Assembly: GCA_904420265.1 (NCBI GenBank)
Contig: CAJFUU010000240.1
Location: 1 to 17,052 of the forward strand
Direction: 5' to 3'
DNA from: an uncultured Clostridia bacterium
GTDB taxonomy: Bacteria; Bacillota; Clostridia; Christensenellales; Aristaeellaceae
DNA length: 17,052 nucleotides
Position 1 is the stretch's first letter. Every line of letters begins with the position of its first letter. Position numbers and translations under genes: made by a program. Under the pieces are notes generated by a model, which had not been told where the DNA came from, searched no databases, and saw nothing but the letters and a program-made list of their open reading frames with translations. Of the stretch, positions 8,196 to 16,279 are shown piece by piece.

Positions 8196-8553
8196 TCAAA
8201 GTGCATGCGCGCAAACCGTTTGCGTGGGCGTCGGTATCCTTCCGCCGGGCGGCGCGCGCTTTTCCGATGGTTGACCACGAGCGGCTCTCCCGGCGGCGCA
8301 CACGGCCGCAGTTTGTACGGGCGTGCGGCGACCGCTCTTCCCGCACGCAGACGCGGGCAGATGTGGATGCCTGAAGAAACGCTCGCCTGCCGCTTGCGCG
8401 CAAATGCGAACAGACGGCCGCCGTTGCGTCCGGCCAAACGCGGTTTATGCGCGGCTTATACGGGATGCGCCGCCGCATTCCGGTTATTCCGATTTTTGCC
8501 GGTTCGGGCGGGCCGCCGTCCCGCCGGGCAAGCGACGCACAGAGGAGGCAGCC

Positions 8554-9846
8554 ATGCGTCCCATCAACGACATGCTTTTCGCCGCCCAGGGGAAAACCCG
8601 CTTTCACATGCCCGGGCACAAAGGGCGGCTCGACGATATTCCGGCCGCTTTCGACATGACCGAACTTATGGATACGGACGACCTTTACGCTCCGCAGGGC
8701 GGCATCGCCGCCGCCGAACGCCTGTTGGCCGAAGCGGCGGGGGCCGGGGCGTCCATACTCGTTCCGGGCGGCTCCACGGCGGGGATATTGGCCATGATTC
8801 TGGCCTTCGTTCCCCCGGGCGGAAAACTGCTCATGGGGCGCGACGCCCACCACGCGGCGCAATCCGCCTGCGTGCTGGCGGGGGTGGAACCGGTGCTTTT
8901 GCCGCCGGAAGCCGACGTGGCCACCGCCGCGCAAACCACGCCCTGCGACGCGGTGCTGATCACCCGTCCAAACTACTTCGGCCATGTGCCCTTCTTGCCC
9001 CGGGCACATGTGCCCGTGCTGGTGGACGCGGCGCACGGGGCGCACTTTTCCTGGTGGGAAAGCCCTCCCAGCGCCATGCGCGCGGGCGCGGACTGCGCCG
9101 TGGAAAGCGCCCACAAAACGCTGGGCGCGCTCACGGGCGGCGCATGGCTGCACGTGCGCGACGCGGCCATGGAAGCGCGGTTGAGGCGCATGTTGCGCAT
9201 GGTAATGACCTCCAGCCCTTCATTTTTGATTCTGCGCTCGCTGGACGATGCCCGCGCCTGGATGGACGTTCATGGCCGGGAAGCGCTGAAGCGGCTGGTG
9301 GAGCGCTGCGAAAAGGCGCGCGCGCGCATCCGCGCCCTCGGGCTGGGGTGCGAAAATCCCGGCGACCCCACGCGGCTGTATGTGCGCACGGACGCAATCG
9401 GCCTGAGCGGTTTTGACGCGCTTGCACAGTTGCGCGCCCTGGGCGTGGATATGGAAATGGCCGACGCGCGCGGCGTGGTCGCCATTTGCACAGTATATGA
9501 CCGCGCGGAGGACTTTGAACGCCTGATCGCGGCGCTTGCGCGTTTGCAACCCGGCGCGGGGGTCGCCGCCTTCCCCGTCCCGGCCTACGGGGAGCGGGCC
9601 ATGTCCGCCCGCACCGCGGCGCTGGGCAAAACCCATTTTGTGCCCCTGGAGGCGGCGGCGGGGGAAATCGCCGCCCGCGCCGTGGGCGCCTATCCGCCCG
9701 GCTGCGCCATTGCCGCGCCCGGCGAGCGTTTCACCGGGGCGTGCGTAAACTTCCTGCTCGCCGCTCGCGCCCTGGGGGCAACGCTTTTCGGCGTGGAAAA
9801 CGGGCGGGTGGAAGCGGTAAACAAAGGAGAAGCGGAAAATGTTTGA
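8554..9846 (+). CDS. Orn/Lys/Arg decarboxylase-family PLP enzyme
   Basis: Family members decarboxylate arginine, lysine or ornithine to agmatine, cadaverine or putrescine using pyridoxal phosphate. The product is 430 residues. The N-terminal HMPGHKG (18-24), DMTELMDTDDLYAPQGGI and LVPGGSTAGIL stretches are typical of the Firmicute YaaO-like branch. The PLP-binding set is visible: DAAHGAH with D158 and H161, and SAHKTLGALTGGA with H187 and the Schiff-base lysine K188. The small C-terminal domain is present but compact (YaaO is about 480). The ATG at 8554 has AGGAGG 5 nt upstream; longer in-frame extensions lack a ribosome site and homology. Next to a thymidylate kinase, as in Bacillus yaaO-tmk. 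Substrate cannot be told by eye. Confidence 0.88.
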   Translation: MRPINDMLFAAQGKTRFHMPGHKGRLDDIPAAFDMTELMDTDDLYAPQGGIAAAERLLAEAAGAGASILVPGGSTAGILAMILAFVPPGGKLLMGRDAHHAAQSACVLAGVEPVLLPPEADVATAAQTTPCDAVLITRPNYFGHVPFLPRAHVPVLVDAAHGAHFSWWESPPSAMRAGADCAVESAHKTLGALTGGAWLHVRDAAMEARLRRMLRMVMTSSPSFLILRSLDDARAWMDVHGREALKRLVERCEKARARIRALGLGCENPGDPTRLYVRTDAIGLSGFDALAQLRALGVDMEMADARGVVAICTVYDRAEDFERLIAALARLQPGAGVAAFPVPAYGERAMSARTAALGKTHFVPLEAAAGEIAARAVGAYPPGCAIAAPGERFTGACVNFLLAARALGATLFGVENGRVEAVNKGEAENV

Positions 9847-11122
9847 CTATGTGCTCTTTGACCTGGATGGAACGCTGACGCGCTCGGGCGACGGCATCAA
9901 AAAAAGCGCCGCGCACGCCATTGCGCATCTGGGCTATCCGCCGTTGACGGACGAACAGCTCGATACTTTCGTGGGCCCGCCTTTGCTTGAATCGTTTATG
10001 GCCATGTGCGGCATGGATGAACATACGGCGCTGCAGGCGGTGGAGGTTTACCGCGAGCGCTTTGGGCGCGTGGGCTGGCGCGAAAACGCCGTCTATGCCG
10101 GCATCGCGCCGCTGCTCAAGGCCCTGCGCGCGGCGGGGAAATTCGTGGCCCTGGCCACGGCCAAGCCCGAAGTGCTCGCGCGGCGCATCGTCGAACACTT
10201 TGGCCTGGCCCCGTATCTGAGCGCCGTGGTGGGCATTTCCATGACGGAACATCACGCCGACAAGGCCGCCATCATTCAAAAAGCCCTGCCCGCGGGCGCG
10301 GACAGGCGGCGTGCGGTGATGGTGGGCGACCGCAAATTTGACGTTCTTGGCGCGCGGGAGGCGGGCGTAACGGCGCTGGCCGTGGGCTATGGTTACGGCT
10401 CGCGGGAGGAACTCGAGGCCTGCGCGCCCGATTTGTTCGCCCCGGATGTGGCCTCTCTGTTTCCCCTGCTGGGCGTCGCCCGGCCGCGCGGGGCGTTTAT
10501 CACCTTCGAGGGCACCGACGGCTGTGGCAAATCCACGCAGATGGCGCTGGCGGGCGACTGGCTGGAGGCGCGCGGCTGGGAGGTTGTGCGCACGCGCGAG
10601 CCGGGCGGCTGCCAGCTTTCGGAGCGCATCCGCGCGCTGGTGCTCGCCGACGCCCGCGACGAAAACGCCCGCGGCATGACCGCCGAGTGCGAGGCGCTCC
10701 TGTTCGCCGCCAGCCGCGCCCAGCATGTGCACGATGTGATCCTTCCGGCGCTGGAAGCGGGAAAAATTGTGCTTTGCGACCGATTTTTGGATTCTTCCAT
10801 CGTCTATCAGGGCTTTGGCCGTGAACTTGGCGAGGACTTTATACGTCAAATAAACGCACCCGCCCGCAAAGCGTGCCCGGATTTGACGCTTTTGTATGAA
10901 ATTGACGAGCGCGAGGCGCTTGGCCGCGCCACGCGTGAAGGGCGGCCCGACCGCATTGAAGCCGAGCAGGACGCCTACTTTGCGCGCGTGCGCCGCGCTT
11001 ACGAGGCGTTGGCGGCCGCGCAACCCCAGCGCGTGCGCGCGCTGGACGCTGCCGGGAGCATTGAAGACGTTTTTTCAAGGACACGGCGCGCCGTCGCCGA
11101 TTTCCTTACAACGAAGGAGTGA
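9839..11122 (+). CDS. tmk: Fusion: HAD-family phosphatase + thymidylate kinase
   Basis: Residues 1 to about 215 form a HAD hydrolase of the phosphoglycolate phosphatase/5'-nucleotidase type: DLDGT with D8 and D10, the motif II region LATAKPE, and VGDRKFD as motif IV. Residues 218-427 are a complete thymidylate kinase, which phosphorylates dTMP to dTDP: FEGTDGCGKST (P-loop G225-T233 with K231), TREPGG, CDRFLDSSIVYQG, and the lid REGRPDRIE. Arginines in the lid and no basic residue in the P-loop fit the bacterial type II enzyme. The linker (VARPRGAF) has no start codon or ribosome site, so Tmk is made only as a fusion. The ATG overlaps the previous gene by 8 bases and has AAAGGAGA upstream. It is unusual that holB does not follow. 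The HAD substrate is unknown. Confidence 0.9.
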   Translation: MFDYVLFDLDGTLTRSGDGIKKSAAHAIAHLGYPPLTDEQLDTFVGPPLLESFMAMCGMDEHTALQAVEVYRERFGRVGWRENAVYAGIAPLLKALRAAGKFVALATAKPEVLARRIVEHFGLAPYLSAVVGISMTEHHADKAAIIQKALPAGADRRRAVMVGDRKFDVLGAREAGVTALAVGYGYGSREELEACAPDLFAPDVASLFPLLGVARPRGAFITFEGTDGCGKSTQMALAGDWLEARGWEVVRTREPGGCQLSERIRALVLADARDENARGMTAECEALLFAASRAQHVHDVILPALEAGKIVLCDRFLDSSIVYQGFGRELGEDFIRQINAPARKACPDLTLLYEIDEREALGRATREGRPDRIEAEQDAYFARVRRAYEALAAAQPQRVRALDAAGSIEDVFSRTRRAVADFLTTKE

Positions 11123-11127
11123 ACCCC

Positions 11128-14100
11128 ATGGCGTATGAAAACAAATGCATGTACTGCTTCGAGGACCTCAACGGCCAGCACGTTTGCCCGCATTGCGGGC
11201 GCGACGCGCGCGCCGCTGTGCCGCAAATACAGCTTCTGCCCGGCACGCTTCTGTACCATGACCGCTTCCTCGTGGGCAGGGCCATGGGGCAGGACGCCAG
11301 CGGCATCGTCTACATGGCCTACGACACCAAACGCGAAACCACATTGCGTATCCGCGAATACCTGCCGCGCGACTGTGCCCGGCGCTTAAACGACGGTTCG
11401 GTCGTGCCCGTAGCCGGCGAAGAGGAGGCCTTCGAGCGCGGCATGCAGCGCCTCAAGGCCAGCGTCGAAGCCGTTGAAGACCCCAAAAAGCGCCACTTTT
11501 ACTTTGAAGAAAACGGCACGGCCTATATCGCCCAGCGCAAATCGGCCTCCCGCGCGGCGGCGCAGGCCGAGGAAGAGCGCGAGGGCCGTTCCACGCGCCA
11601 GTGGGCGCTGATCATCGGCGGCGCGGCCGTGGGCGTGCTGGTGATAGCGTTTCTGCTGATCCGCCTGCTTTCCGGCGTTTTCGACGCCCCGCAGGACGTG
11701 GTGCCCAACCCCACGCTGGCCTCGGACGCGCTCTGGGAACCGGAGGAGACGCCCTCGCCCACGCCGCATGTGCAAACCACCTATGCCCCCATTACCGATC
11801 CGGAACTGTCGTGGATGGATTATGTCTACGGCGGCGACGCCAACCAGGAATACAACAACCAGGCCGGCAGCGTGCGCACGCCCACGCCTGCGCCCAACGC
11901 TACGCCGCGGCCGACCAGCCAAATTATAAACGGCAATTCCTCGACCGAGGAAATCACCAGCCTGCAGTGGCAATTGATCGCCCTGGGCTGGCTGGACGCC
12001 ACGCAGCCCACCGGCGTGTATGACAGCGCCACCCGCCAGGCCGTGCGCGATTTCCAGACCTATATGAACAGCACCTACGCCATCGACCCCAAACTCACCG
12101 TGGACGGCATTGCCGGTCCGGTCACGCTTTACTGGCTGGATCAGGCTTCCATCGCGGCCCGGCCCACCCAGAGCCCGGCCACGCTGCCGCCGATTGTCAC
12201 CCAGGCGCCGGACAGCAGCCCCGTCATCAACGAGGATTCTTCCGCCAGCGAGGTGCGCCGCGTGCAGCAATTGCTCATCACGCTGGGACAGCTTCCCGCC
12301 GGTTCCGCCGACGGCATTTACGGCTCGGCCACGCGCGGCGCGGTCTGGGAATTCCAGTCCTTTGTCAACCGCTATTATGGCTACCAGGTGCTGGAAGTGA
12401 CCGGCGAGGTGGACGCCTCCACCTATAACTATATGGTCATCATCGCCGACTGGTGGCAGAACATGCAAACCCCGACCCCTGCGCCCACCACGGCCGCGCC
12501 CACAACCCCCGCGCCTACCACGGTTGCGCCCACCACAGCCGCGCCTACAACCGCGGCGCCCGAAAGCGGCATCAGCGCCAACTCCCCGGCTGAGCGCATC
12601 CGCTATATGCAAACCATGCTGCGCGATCTGGGCTTCCTCAATGGCGTTGACGGCGTGTATGGCTCCGCCACCTCCATCGCCGTGCGCAACTTCCAGGTCT
12701 GGGTTAACCAGCAGCTGGGCTACAACGTCCTCTCCGTCACCGGAAACTGCGACGAGAATACGCTGCGTTACCTTGAATACTATATCGACAACCCGGTTAC
12801 CCCCGCGCCCACTACGGCCGCGCCCACCCAGCCGCCGATTACCGAACCGCCCATTACCCAGCCGCCCGCCACGGAAGACCCCGGCGCCGGCGACGAGGAC
12901 GACGTGGTAATCGTCGGCCCGGATTCCGACCCCTCTTCCATCCGCTATATGCAGGAAATGCTGGTGGCGTTGGGCTATCTGGACGAGGCCGACGGCATCT
13001 ACGGCTCGGCGACCACGCAGGCCATCATCAACTTCCAGCGGCAGGTCAACGCCGATCTGGGCTACGAGGCCATTACCCCCAACGGCGTGTTCAACGGCCG
13101 CACGCAGGGTTACCTGGAAGACTATTACAGCAACGCCTCGCTCAATCCCACCGACGCCCCGACCACCGAAGCGCCCACCCAGCCGCCTGCCGCGCAGGTG
13201 GGCGAGCCGCAAATCTCCTTTGAGGGCGCTTCCGGCGCCAGCGAGGGCATCACCCGCGTCCAGAACGACTTTACCATCTCCTGGGCGGCTTCGGGCGACG
13301 TGGGTTCCTATCGCGTGACCATCAGCGACGAGTCCGGCGCCGTCATCTATGACCAGACCGGCGCCGCCCCGCAAGGCGGCACCGCAAGCCTGGGCGTGGA
13401 TATCGACCAACTTACCACCAACGTGGTCTACGAACTGTCCGTTACCGCCATTCCCGCAAACGGCTCGGAAAGCGACGGCGTCACCGCGCTGACCTGGTTC
13501 ATGCGCGTGGGCGGCTCCGCCACGGAAGCGCCCGCCGCCTCCGCGCCGCAGATTTCTGCCAATACCGGCAGCGAAAACGGCGTGTACGTCTTTGACGGCG
13601 ACGTCTCCTTCTCCTGGAGCGCTGAAAACGCCGCCGGGTACTATCTGACGCTTACCGATGCGCAGGGCAACCCCGTGCGCGAGGGCAATTACCAGGATAC
13701 CACCCTCACACTCTCCGCCGCCGATTTCACTCCCGGCGAAGTCTACACCTTGGAGGTAGCCGCCCTTGCCGCCGATGGCAACGGCGTTTCCTCCACTGTG
13801 CTGTTCATGGTCGCCGCGCCCCAGGCTACTGAAACGCCGACCCCGCCGCCCGTCTCTACGCCGCAGATTTCCGCCAATACCGGCAGCGAAAACGGCGTGT
13901 ACGTCTTTGACGGCGACGTCTCCTTCTCCTGGAGCGCCGAAAACGCCGTCGGGTATTACCTGATCATCCGCAATGCCCAGGGCGATACGGTGAACGAAGG
14001 CAACTTTGACAGCACCAGCTTCACGCTTCCCGCCGCCAACTTCACTCCCGGCGAGATCTACACCCTGGAGGTGGCCGCCCTTGCCGCCGATGGCAACGGC

Positions 14101-14745
14101 GTTTCCAACACCGCGCAGTTCATGATTGCCGCGCCTCAGGCCACTGAAACGCCGACCCCGCCGCCTGTTTCTACGCCGCAGATTTCCGCCAACACCGGCA
14201 GCGAAAACGGCGTGTACGTCTTCGACGGCGACGTCTCCTTCTCCTGGAGCGCTGAAAACGCCGTCGGGTATTACCTGATCATCCGCAACGCCCAGGGCGA
14301 TACGGTGAACGAGGGCAACTTTGACAGCACCAGCTTCACGCTTCCCGCCGCCAACTTCACCCCCGGCGAGATCTACACCCTGGAGGTGTCCGCCCTTGCC
14401 GCCGATGGCAACGGCGTTTCCAACACCGCGCAGTTCATGATTGCCGCGCCCCAGACCACTGAAACGCCGGAAACGCCCACCAGCATCGACCAGTATTCGC
14501 CGCCGGAGGACATCTACAACATGCAACTCGCGCTCAATCAACTGGGTTTGTTTTCCCAGAGCGGCACGCCCCAGCAGGGTGTGTTCGATCAGATTACGCG
14601 CGAAGCCGTGCTGTTGTTTCAGCAGCAATACAACGCCACCAATCCCGACGTCCTGCTGGTGGAAATTGACCCTGCCGACGTCAACGCCGTGGTGGATCAG
14701 GCCACGCTGACGCTTTTGATGAGCGCGGCGCAGCCAGTGGGCTAA
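11128..14745 (+). CDS. Membrane protein: zinc ribbon, kinase N-lobe remnant, TM helix, peptidoglycan-binding and Ig-like repeats
   Basis: Predicted 1205 residues. Cytoplasmic part: zinc ribbon with C7, C10, C20, C23. Then a Ser/Thr-kinase N-lobe, LLPGTLL (36-42), RFLVGRAMGQDASG (46-59, degraded glycine loop) and LRIREYLP (73-80), where R76 takes the place of the ATP-binding lysine of VAIKEYFP-type kinases. The text up to the hinge (HFYFEENGTAYIAQ, 123-136) survives, but there is no HRD, DFG or C-lobe. One TM helix at about 159-181. Outside: four PG_binding_1-like repeats (about 268-341, 367-443, 482-555, 599-670) with YGSAT...F-Q signatures, Ig/Fn3-like domains from 692, three of them 105-residue repeats, and a fifth PG-binding-like repeat (1120-1203). 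Pro/Thr linkers join them. The ATG at 11128 follows AAGGAG by 8 nt; it lies 5 nt after tmk. Probably a wall-contact sensor or scaffold without kinase activity; function is inferred. Confidence 0.85.
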   Translation: MAYENKCMYCFEDLNGQHVCPHCGRDARAAVPQIQLLPGTLLYHDRFLVGRAMGQDASGIVYMAYDTKRETTLRIREYLPRDCARRLNDGSVVPVAGEEEAFERGMQRLKASVEAVEDPKKRHFYFEENGTAYIAQRKSASRAAAQAEEEREGRSTRQWALIIGGAAVGVLVIAFLLIRLLSGVFDAPQDVVPNPTLASDALWEPEETPSPTPHVQTTYAPITDPELSWMDYVYGGDANQEYNNQAGSVRTPTPAPNATPRPTSQIINGNSSTEEITSLQWQLIALGWLDATQPTGVYDSATRQAVRDFQTYMNSTYAIDPKLTVDGIAGPVTLYWLDQASIAARPTQSPATLPPIVTQAPDSSPVINEDSSASEVRRVQQLLITLGQLPAGSADGIYGSATRGAVWEFQSFVNRYYGYQVLEVTGEVDASTYNYMVIIADWWQNMQTPTPAPTTAAPTTPAPTTVAPTTAAPTTAAPESGISANSPAERIRYMQTMLRDLGFLNGVDGVYGSATSIAVRNFQVWVNQQLGYNVLSVTGNCDENTLRYLEYYIDNPVTPAPTTAAPTQPPITEPPITQPPATEDPGAGDEDDVVIVGPDSDPSSIRYMQEMLVALGYLDEADGIYGSATTQAIINFQRQVNADLGYEAITPNGVFNGRTQGYLEDYYSNASLNPTDAPTTEAPTQPPAAQVGEPQISFEGASGASEGITRVQNDFTISWAASGDVGSYRVTISDESGAVIYDQTGAAPQGGTASLGVDIDQLTTNVVYELSVTAIPANGSESDGVTALTWFMRVGGSATEAPAASAPQISANTGSENGVYVFDGDVSFSWSAENAAGYYLTLTDAQGNPVREGNYQDTTLTLSAADFTPGEVYTLEVAALAADGNGVSSTVLFMVAAPQATETPTPPPVSTPQISANTGSENGVYVFDGDVSFSWSAENAVGYYLIIRNAQGDTVNEGNFDSTSFTLPAANFTPGEIYTLEVAALAADGNGVSNTAQFMIAAPQATETPTPPPVSTPQISANTGSENGVYVFDGDVSFSWSAENAVGYYLIIRNAQGDTVNEGNFDSTSFTLPAANFTPGEIYTLEVSALAADGNGVSNTAQFMIAAPQTTETPETPTSIDQYSPPEDIYNMQLALNQLGLFSQSGTPQQGVFDQITREAVLLFQQQYNATNPDVLLVEIDPADVNAVVDQATLTLLMSAAQPVG
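12481..12555 (+). repeat. 15-bp tandem repeat encoding an A-P-T-T-x linker
   Basis: Five copies of a 15-bp unit close to GCGCCCACCACGGCC encode the pentapeptide A-P-T-T-(A/P/V). They form the extracellular linker between peptidoglycan-binding repeats 2 and 3 of the large membrane protein. Similar Pro/Thr text recurs at 12808-12870. Such linkers vary easily in length by slippage. Confidence 0.75.
13549..14460 (+). repeat. Three in-frame 315-bp repeats (105-residue Ig/Fn3-like domains)
   Basis: Copies begin at CAGATTTC at 13549, 13864 and 14179, exactly 315 bases apart, so the frame is kept. Each encodes PQISANTGSENGVYVFDGD followed by a beta-rich domain and a Pro/Thr linker. Copies 2 and 3 differ at only about nine of some 290 positions, nearly all silent; copy 1 is more divergent in the middle. 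This indicates recent tandem duplication inside the gene. The third copy ends where the last peptidoglycan-binding repeat begins. Confidence 0.88.
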
Positions 14746-14792
14746 CGATTCCCGTTTCAGAAACGAACGTCTACGGGCGCTCTTTCCGCCCT

Positions 14793-14847
14793 GGCGCGGT
14801 GTGGTTCCGGTCAACGCAACGCCGTTCTTCCTCCGCCACACCGCGCC
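14793..14847. other. 12-bp perfect inverted repeat after the large membrane-protein gene
   Basis: GGCGCGGTGTGG (14793-14804) is the exact reverse complement of CCACACCGCGCC (14836-14847), with a 31-base loop. It lies 47 bases after the stop codon, in the 197-base gap before cinA. A smaller stem, CGTTT/AAACG, precedes it at 14752-14764. There is no T-run behind the big stem, so it may end the upstream transcript by another route, protect its 3' end, or bind a protein. Confidence 0.5.
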
Positions 14848-14942
14848 GGTATGAAAAATGCATTCCCATATATCCTTTTTGAACGTATACCGCATAAATT
14901 GCGAAGGGCAGCACAGGTTATAACCGCAGGAGGCGAAATACG

Positions 14943-16187
14943 ATGGTTGCGGAAATTCTCTCCGTGGGCACAGAACTTTTGATGGGGCAAATCGCCAATA
15001 CCGACGCGCAGTACATCTCGCGCCGGCTTTCAGAACTGGGCGTGACCCTGTACCGGCACACGACGGTGGGCGATAACCCCGCGCGCGTCAAACAGGCGCT
15101 TCACGAGGCGCTTTCGCGCGCGGACATGGTCATTACCACTGGCGGGCTCGGGCCCACGGAAGACGACCTGACCAAAGAAATGGTTGGCGAATTTTTTGGC
15201 CTGCCGATGGAGCTGGATGCAAAAAGTCTCGAGGCCGTGCGCGCGCGTATGTGCCGCATTGGCCGCGAAATGACCGAGAACAACAACAAGCAGGCCTACT
15301 TTCCCCGCGGGGCGATTATTATGCCCAACGCATGCGGAACCGCTCCGGGCTGCATTGTCGAACAGGATGGCAAGGCCGTGGCCGTGTTGCCCGGCCCGCC
15401 GCGGGAAATGAAGGACATGTTTGAGCGCCAGTTGGCGCCCTATCTGCGCAAACGCTCCGGCCTGCACATTGAATCGCGCTTTCTGCGCGTGTTCGGCGTG
15501 GGCGAATCCAAGACCGAAACGCTGCTTCTGGACCTGTTCCACGGCGAAAACCCCACGCTGGCTCTGTATTGCGGGGCGGGCGAGGTAACGGCGCGCATCA
15601 GCGCGCGCGTCCGGGCCGGCGAGGACGCCACGCCCATGATCGCGCCCCTGGAAGCGGAAATCCGCCGCCGTCTGGGCGACGCGGTGTACGCCGCCTACGG
15701 CCCGGGCGAGGAAGTCAGCCTGGCTTCCACCGTGCTGAAAATGCTGATTGCGCGCGGCGAAACCGTGACCGCTGCGGAAAGCTGCACCGGCGGCATGCTT
15801 GTTTCACATCTCATCGACTGCCCTGGCGCAAGCGCGGCGGTGTTGGAGGGCCACGTGACCTATTCCAACCAGGCCAAAATGCGCGTGTTGGGCGTGCGGG
15901 CCGAAACCCTTGCAGCGCACGGCGCGGTCAGCGCCGAATGCGCGTTGGAAATGGCCGAGGGCGCGCGCAGGGAAAGCGGCGCAACCTGGGCGCTTTCCAC
16001 CACCGGCGTGGCCGGCCCGGACGGAGGCACGCCGGAAAAGCCGGTGGGGCTTGTGTATGTCGGCGTGGCCGGCCCGGACGGCGCGAAAGCCGAGCGCCTC
16101 ATGCTGCGCGGCGACCGCGACTGGATTCGCACCCTGGCCTGTCAAAACGCCTTCAACCTTTTGCGGCTGCGCCTGCTGGCGCGCTGA
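14943..16187 (+). CDS. cinA: CinA: MoCF-like domain plus nicotinamide-nucleotide amidase
   Basis: CinA recycles pyridine nucleotides: the C-terminal PncC domain deamidates NMN to NaMN, and the N-terminal COG1058 domain hydrolyses ADP-ribose in studied members. The 414 residues match the usual size. N-terminal signatures: ILSVGTELLMGQIANTDAQY and TGGLGPTEDD (66-75), then PGPPREMKDMF. The amidase part has AESCTGG with the catalytic serine S280, VTYSNQAKMRVLGV, and TTGVAGPDGGTPEKPVG. The ATG at 14943 has AGGAGG 9 nt upstream. In many Firmicutes cinA lies before recA; here a DUF378 gene follows, 92 nt downstream, so the recA link is absent within view. No complete promoter could be fixed in the upstream gap. 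Confidence 0.95.
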   Translation: MVAEILSVGTELLMGQIANTDAQYISRRLSELGVTLYRHTTVGDNPARVKQALHEALSRADMVITTGGLGPTEDDLTKEMVGEFFGLPMELDAKSLEAVRARMCRIGREMTENNNKQAYFPRGAIIMPNACGTAPGCIVEQDGKAVAVLPGPPREMKDMFERQLAPYLRKRSGLHIESRFLRVFGVGESKTETLLLDLFHGENPTLALYCGAGEVTARISARVRAGEDATPMIAPLEAEIRRRLGDAVYAAYGPGEEVSLASTVLKMLIARGETVTAAESCTGGMLVSHLIDCPGASAAVLEGHVTYSNQAKMRVLGVRAETLAAHGAVSAECALEMAEGARRESGATWALSTTGVAGPDGGTPEKPVGLVYVGVAGPDGAKAERLMLRGDRDWIRTLACQNAFNLLRLRLLAR

Positions 16188-16244
16188 CCGAAATTCACCA
16201 GGCGCGGAATATTTTCGCAGACGGCGGGCATGCTATTCCCATCA

Positions 16245-16259
16245 CGCCGGAAACCGGCG
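16245..16259 (+). repeat. 6-bp hairpin before DUF378 gene
   Basis: CGCCGG (16245-16250) and CCGGCG (16254-16259) pair around an AAA loop directly before the AAAAGGAG ribosome site of the next gene. It has no T-run. It may act as a weak processing or translation-tuning element between cinA and the small gene. Confidence 0.3.
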
Positions 16260-16279
16260 GAAAAGGAGTGGGAAAAACT

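Larger units (their letters stand above)
7226..8553. other. Gene-free, repeat-bearing stretch after addB
   Basis: This 1.3-kb stretch sits where addA is usually found. I see no credible gene: long frames on both strands give Arg/Ala/Pro-rich translations that change frame from repeat unit to repeat unit. It holds the tandem repeat at 7557-8033 and a decayed copy after it. It also has small hairpins, such as the nested GCAGA/TCTGC with AGCC/GGCT just after addB (7229-7252) and a perfect 8-bp stem GCGTGCGG/CCGCACGC (8321-8328/8341-8348). No AddA motif remnant was recognised. No convincing promoter for the next gene was found. Confidence 0.6.

Noticed and set aside
7586..8437. A 283-codon minus-strand frame through the 160-bp repeats
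   Set aside because: Repeat steps of 158 and 161 bases shift the frame each time, so the same unit is read in different frames; a repeat protein would keep one frame.
8423..8462. Promoter (TTGCGT...TATGCG or TTATAC) before the decarboxylase gene
   Set aside because: Both -35 and -10 matches are weak and spacings are poor; not better than chance in this DNA.
8323..8553. Upstream in-frame extension of the decarboxylase to 8323
   Set aside because: The added 77 residues are Arg/Pro/Ala-rich without family similarity, and AGGAGG sits 5 nt before the ATG at 8554.
11119..11127. GTG start at 11119 for the large membrane protein
   Set aside because: This GTG overlaps the AAGGAG ribosome site itself; the ATG at 11128 is correctly spaced 8 nt from it.
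11386..14895. A 1169-codon open frame on the minus strand opposite the large membrane-protein gene
   Set aside because: It is Gly/Arg/His/Val-rich without recognisable domains and mirrors the plus-strand repeats; high-GC codon bias keeps the antisense frame open. The plus-strand frame has clear domains, ribosome site and operon position.
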